Assembly (NCBI GenBank): GCA_000017645.1
Contig: CP000781.1
Coordinates: forward strand, 2,219,501-2,283,500
Direction: 5' to 3'
Source of the DNA: Xanthobacter autotrophicus Py2
GTDB taxonomy: Bacteria > Pseudomonadota > Alphaproteobacteria > Rhizobiales > Xanthobacteraceae
Length of the DNA stretch: 64,000 bases
A program made the position numbers and the translations under genes. This document shows, one piece after another, positions 61,209 to 64,000 of the stretch. Under the pieces are notes generated by a model. It ran no database searches, was not told where the DNA came from, and worked only from the letters and a program-made list of their open reading frames with translations. The stretch's first letter is position 1. The number at the start of each line of letters is the position of its first letter.

Positions 61209-62999
61209 TCAGGCCATGCGGCCGGTATTGGGGCCTGTGGTCCGGGGTACTGTCGTCCTGGGTCCTGTGTTGGGGCGGCAGGGGAAGTCGCCGGCCACCA
61301 CCAGGCCGCCGCCGGCCTCGTCGCGGCAGCCGAGGCTGCCTCCGAGCTGGGCGGCAAATCCGGAGGCGAGGTCGGTGGCCGAGCCTTTCGAGTCCCAGGT
61401 CCCCGTGGCGCTGCGCAGGGCGATATGGAGGCGCTCGCCATTCCGGCTTCCGCTCAACAGCACGGCAGCGGACCCGGTGCCCTGCGGCAGGGCGAGATTG
61501 AGCGCCACTTCCACCACCATGAGGGCAAGGGGTACTGCCATGTCGGTGGGCAGGGGCGCATCCTGCGCCTCCACGGTGATGCGGACGTTGGCGTCGGTGC
61601 TGCCCTCGATCAGCGAGGCCAGCTCGCCGAGCAGCTCGCGCAGGTGCACCTGGGAACCGTCATTGGCCTCGTAGAGGATGCGGTGGACCAGGGCGAGGGT
61701 GTTCACCCGCAGCCGCAGCTGGTCGAAGCGGCGGCGGTCCTCGCTCTTGCCGATACCCGATCCGTAGAGGCTGAGCAGGCTCACCACCACCTGCAGGCTG
61801 TTCTTGATGCGGTGGTGGATCTCGCGCACCAGCGCGGTCTTCTCGGCCAGGTTCTCGCGCAGGCGGGCGTCGCGGTGGCGCACGGCGAAGGCCATGTTCT
61901 CCACCGCATGGCCGAGCACGCGGAATTCCGAGGGCGCCGCTCCGAGGCGGGTAGGGCGGAAGCCGTAGTGGCCCTGGGCATAGACCGCCGTCACCCGGCG
62001 CAGATAAAGCAGCCAGCGCAGGATGATGCGGTCCACCGCCACCCACAGGGCGGCGAGTGACAGGATGATGATGAGCGCCGGCAGGGCGATGCTCGCCGCC
62101 ACCGTCACGAAGGTCCAGCCGAACAGCCGGTCCGAGGGCATGGCGAAGGCCACGGTGAGGCCGTCGCGGTCCAGCGGCGCGGTGGCGAAGGTCCAGCTCT
62201 TGCCGGCGGGATCGGTGTTTTCGTAGAGATTGCTACGTACGTCCTGGCCGGTGGTCTGGAACATCTCGCGCTGGAACAGGGCGGCGCTCATGGTCCGGGC
62301 ATTGGACACCAGCTCCTGCCCCCGGTTAGAGAACAGGGCGACGATGCCCGCTGAGGGCGGGATCTGCTGCTTCAGCAGGTTGTCGAGCCATCTGATATCG
62401 ATGCCCAGGGCGATGGCGCCTTCCAGCCGCCCGGCGGCGTCGCGCAGCGGCAGGATGCCCACCAGCACGTCCAGATTGGCACCGGGGCTGCGCGTCGGCC
62501 CTACCAGGCTGAAGCCGGTCCTGCCAATGGCCTCCTTCCACCAGGGCTCCTCGCCCACCGAGCGGCCGGGGAAGGGCAGGGCGGCGCAGGTCACCCTGCC
62601 CTGGGCATCGAGCACGCCGATATTGGCGGCGAAGGGCAGGCTGATGGTGGCGCCACGCAGGGTGGCCGCGCAGCTTTGGCCGGCCGCGCGCACCTCTTCC
62701 ACGTTCTTGAGCGCATAGAGCACGTTTTCTGTGGAGGCGAAGATGTTCTGCTGGCTGACGGCGGCGGCCACGGCCTGCTGCAGCAGGCGCTGGCGCGCAG
62801 CTTCCTCCGCATCGGAGAGCTGCATCACGCCCTGGACGATGTTCAGCACCGCGATGGGGGCCAGCGCGAGCAGGACCACGAGGACGAGGCGGCGCCGCAC
62901 GCTGTCGAAAAGCGTGCGCGGCTGCCCGACTGCCGAGGCAAAGATGGAGCTGCGCTCCCTGTTTCGTGCCCGTGCGGCCTCCGCCTTGCCCAAATCCAT
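61209..62999 (-). CDS. HisKA_2/HWE sensor histidine kinase (PhyK-like)
   Basis: The 596-residue membrane sensor has a first helix (LVLVVLLALAPIAVLNIVQG), an extracytoplasmic dCache-like sensing domain of about 240 residues, a second helix near residue 300, and a HisKA_2 dimerisation helix with the phospho-acceptor His in VREIHHRIKNSLQVVVSLLS. The N-box (LMVVEVALNLAL) keeps its Asn, but the G1 box DxGxG is not visible; the sequence there reads SATGTWDSKG. This kinase probably feeds PhyR, next door. The reduced ATP-binding motifs raise doubt about kinase activity. The C-terminus is Pro/Thr-rich. Confidence 0.85.
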   Translation of the reverse strand: MDLGKAEAARARNRERSSIFASAVGQPRTLFDSVRRRLVLVVLLALAPIAVLNIVQGVMQLSDAEEAARQRLLQQAVAAAVSQQNIFASTENVLYALKNVEEVRAAGQSCAATLRGATISLPFAANIGVLDAQGRVTCAALPFPGRSVGEEPWWKEAIGRTGFSLVGPTRSPGANLDVLVGILPLRDAAGRLEGAIALGIDIRWLDNLLKQQIPPSAGIVALFSNRGQELVSNARTMSAALFQREMFQTTGQDVRSNLYENTDPAGKSWTFATAPLDRDGLTVAFAMPSDRLFGWTFVTVAASIALPALIIILSLAALWVAVDRIILRWLLYLRRVTAVYAQGHYGFRPTRLGAAPSEFRVLGHAVENMAFAVRHRDARLRENLAEKTALVREIHHRIKNSLQVVVSLLSLYGSGIGKSEDRRRFDQLRLRVNTLALVHRILYEANDGSQVHLRELLGELASLIEGSTDANVRITVEAQDAPLPTDMAVPLALMVVEVALNLALPQGTGSAAVLLSGSRNGERLHIALRSATGTWDSKGSATDLASGFAAQLGGSLGCRDEAGGGLVVAGDFPCRPNTGPRTTVPRTTGPNTGRMA

Positions 63000-63154
63000 G
63001 ATCGCTCCGCAAGGACAGCGGCGCGCCGGACCCCCCGGAAACCCGTGCCCGCGCCTCTTTTCTGCGGCCTCCGGCGGCAGCCGGAAACGCGCGGCTTATG
63101 CTCGTCTGCGCTAGCAGTATAATGCGGCAGGCGGCGCGCGGTTCCCGTAACATG

Positions 63155-63180
63155 GGAACTTCCGGCCAGGCTTAGGCGTT
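63155..63180 (+). promoter_or_regulatory. EcfG-dependent promoter of phyR
   Basis: GGAAC (63155-63159), 17 bases, CGTT (63177-63180): an exact fit to the consensus. The -35 is part of a 19-bp palindrome (63141-63159) whose left arm carries GGAAC for the minus strand, but no good -10 follows on that side. Confidence 0.72.
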
Positions 63181-63294
63181 ACGAGGCTTTGACAGCTATC
63201 GCTTCAGCTTGCGGCCCGTGCTTCGGCAAAGTTCGCGCTTTGCCGGTCGGGTCGGCAAGTCGGATTGCAACACGACAGTTCCAAGGGATTTCGC

Positions 63295-64000
63295 ATGGCA
63301 TCGAACTCGCTCGTCAAGCAGCTACCGTTCCTGCGCCGCTATACGCGGGCGCTCGTGGGCTCGCAGGCGGCCGGCGATCTCCTGGTGCAGAACACGCTCC
63401 AGGCCATCCTGGACCGCAAGGTGGCGGTGGATACCACCGTCTCGCCCCGGGTCGCGCTCTACAAGGCATTCCACGAGGTGTGGAACCGCCAGCCGCAAGG
63501 CGGCTCCGTTCCCTCGCGCGCCGACCAGCGCCTCCAGGCCATGGACCTGTCCTCCCGCGTGGCACTGCTTTTGACCGCCATGGAGGGGTTCTCCTTCGCC
63601 GAGACCGCCAACATCCTCGGCACGTCCCTCGACGAGGTGGAGGCGCAGGTGGTGGCGGCCCAGCGCGAGATCGACCGGCAGATCGCCACCCGCGTCCTCA
63701 TCATCGAGGACGAATGGGTGATCGCCCTCGACCTCAAGACCCTGGTGAGCGAGCTGGGCCACGAGGTCATCGGCGTCGCCCCCACCCATGCCAAGGCGGT
63801 GGAGCTGGCCAAGGCCGGCAATTTTGGCCTGGTGCTGGCGGATATCCAGCTCGCCGACGGTTCCTCGGGCATCGAGGCGGTGACCGAGATCCTGGAGAGC
63901 TTCAACGTGCCGGTGATCTTCATCACCGCCTTCCCCGACCGCCTGCTCACCGGCGAGCGGCCGGAGCCGACCTATCTCATCACCAAGCCGTTCCTGACCG
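63295..64000 (+). CDS. phyR: Response regulator PhyR (cut at window end)
   Basis: The 235 visible residues form a complete sigma-like N-terminal domain (about 1-125: QLPFLRRYTRALVGSQAAGD, then FSFAETANILGTSLDEVEAQ) and most of a receiver domain (from about residue 133). In the receiver, IIEDEW gives the acidic pair, Asp183 in VLADIQLADGSSG is the phospho-acceptor, and Thr211 (FITAF) and Lys231 (TKPF) are in place. Phosphorylated PhyR binds NepR by sigma mimicry and frees EcfG. ATG follows AAGGGA. About 30 more residues would complete it beyond the window. Confidence 0.96.
   Translation, partial: MASNSLVKQLPFLRRYTRALVGSQAAGDLLVQNTLQAILDRKVAVDTTVSPRVALYKAFHEVWNRQPQGGSVPSRADQRLQAMDLSSRVALLLTAMEGFSFAETANILGTSLDEVEAQVVAAQREIDRQIATRVLIIEDEWVIALDLKTLVSELGHEVIGVAPTHAKAVELAKAGNFGLVLADIQLADGSSGIEAVTEILESFNVPVIFITAFPDRLLTGERPEPTYLITKPFLT

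Overview
The window is high-GC chromosomal DNA from an alphaproteobacterium of the order Hyphomicrobiales (Rhizobiales), most likely the Xanthobacteraceae (Xanthobacter, Azorhizobium, Ancylobacter or Starkeya-like). The reasons are a split atpI-B-E-F'-F operon, an Irr-type iron box in front of mbfA, an EcfG/PhyR general stress locus, RpoH with an alphaproteobacterial layout, PHA synthase, and an IS1380-family element of the kind known from Xanthobacter. No rRNA, tRNA, CRISPR array, prophage or plasmid functions were seen. The placement is inference from gene content, not from a database search.

Layout. 1-6.2 kb: start of a polysaccharide flippase, two small envelope proteins, the sdhCDAB operon, and ompW behind an FNR/FixK-type box. 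6.4-13 kb: a secreted esterase, a MaoC hydratase and a CitE-type lyase that suggest the ethylmalonyl-CoA pathway, a CDF-like transporter, a DJ-1/PfpI protein and an SGNH (DUF459) protein. 13-16.4 kb: the ATP synthase F0 operon with a clear sigma70 promoter. 16.5-24.7 kb: smc, a CnoX/YbbN chaperedoxin, a LON-domain protein, rluD and rpoH. 24.9-31.8 kb: a secreted unknown, an M50 site-2 protease, a marR-MFS pair, Cys-rich and OmpA envelope proteins, a histone H1-like protein and a degenerate LMW phosphatase-like protein. 31.8-36.3 kb: a four-gene sugar-acid operon. 36.4-39.3 kb: ltrA broken by a complete IS1380-family element with inverted ends and a 5-bp target duplication. 39.4-47.7 kb: a STAS protein, then bioMNY overlapping an acyl-CoA synthetase, a degenerate thiolase, a CHAD protein and phaC. 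47.7-53.2 kb: a zinc alcohol dehydrogenase, mbfA and a divergent P1B-type ATPase sharing an Irr-like box, and argG. 53.2-59.5 kb: a PAP2 phosphatase, an HCCA isomerase, ubiE-ubiB, a methyltransferase, gloB and a DUF985 cupin. 59.7-64 kb: the general stress response locus (ecfG, a KGG-repeat protein, a HisKA_2 kinase, and phyR cut by the window end), with three close matches to the EcfG promoter consensus.

How the genes work together. Energy metabolism is prominent: succinate dehydrogenase, F0 and the ubiquinone genes. Carbon storage (phaC with a CHAD protein) sits next to biotin uptake and acyl-CoA genes. Two stress regulators (RpoH; PhyR-EcfG) are present. Iron overflow control is suggested by the Irr-like box between mbfA and the metal ATPase. 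The most unusual points are the bio-linked acyl-CoA synthetase and thiolase lacking a catalytic Cys, the shared iron box, the compact EcfG regulon in which no nepR gene was found, and several proteins that have lost expected active-site or metal-ligand residues.
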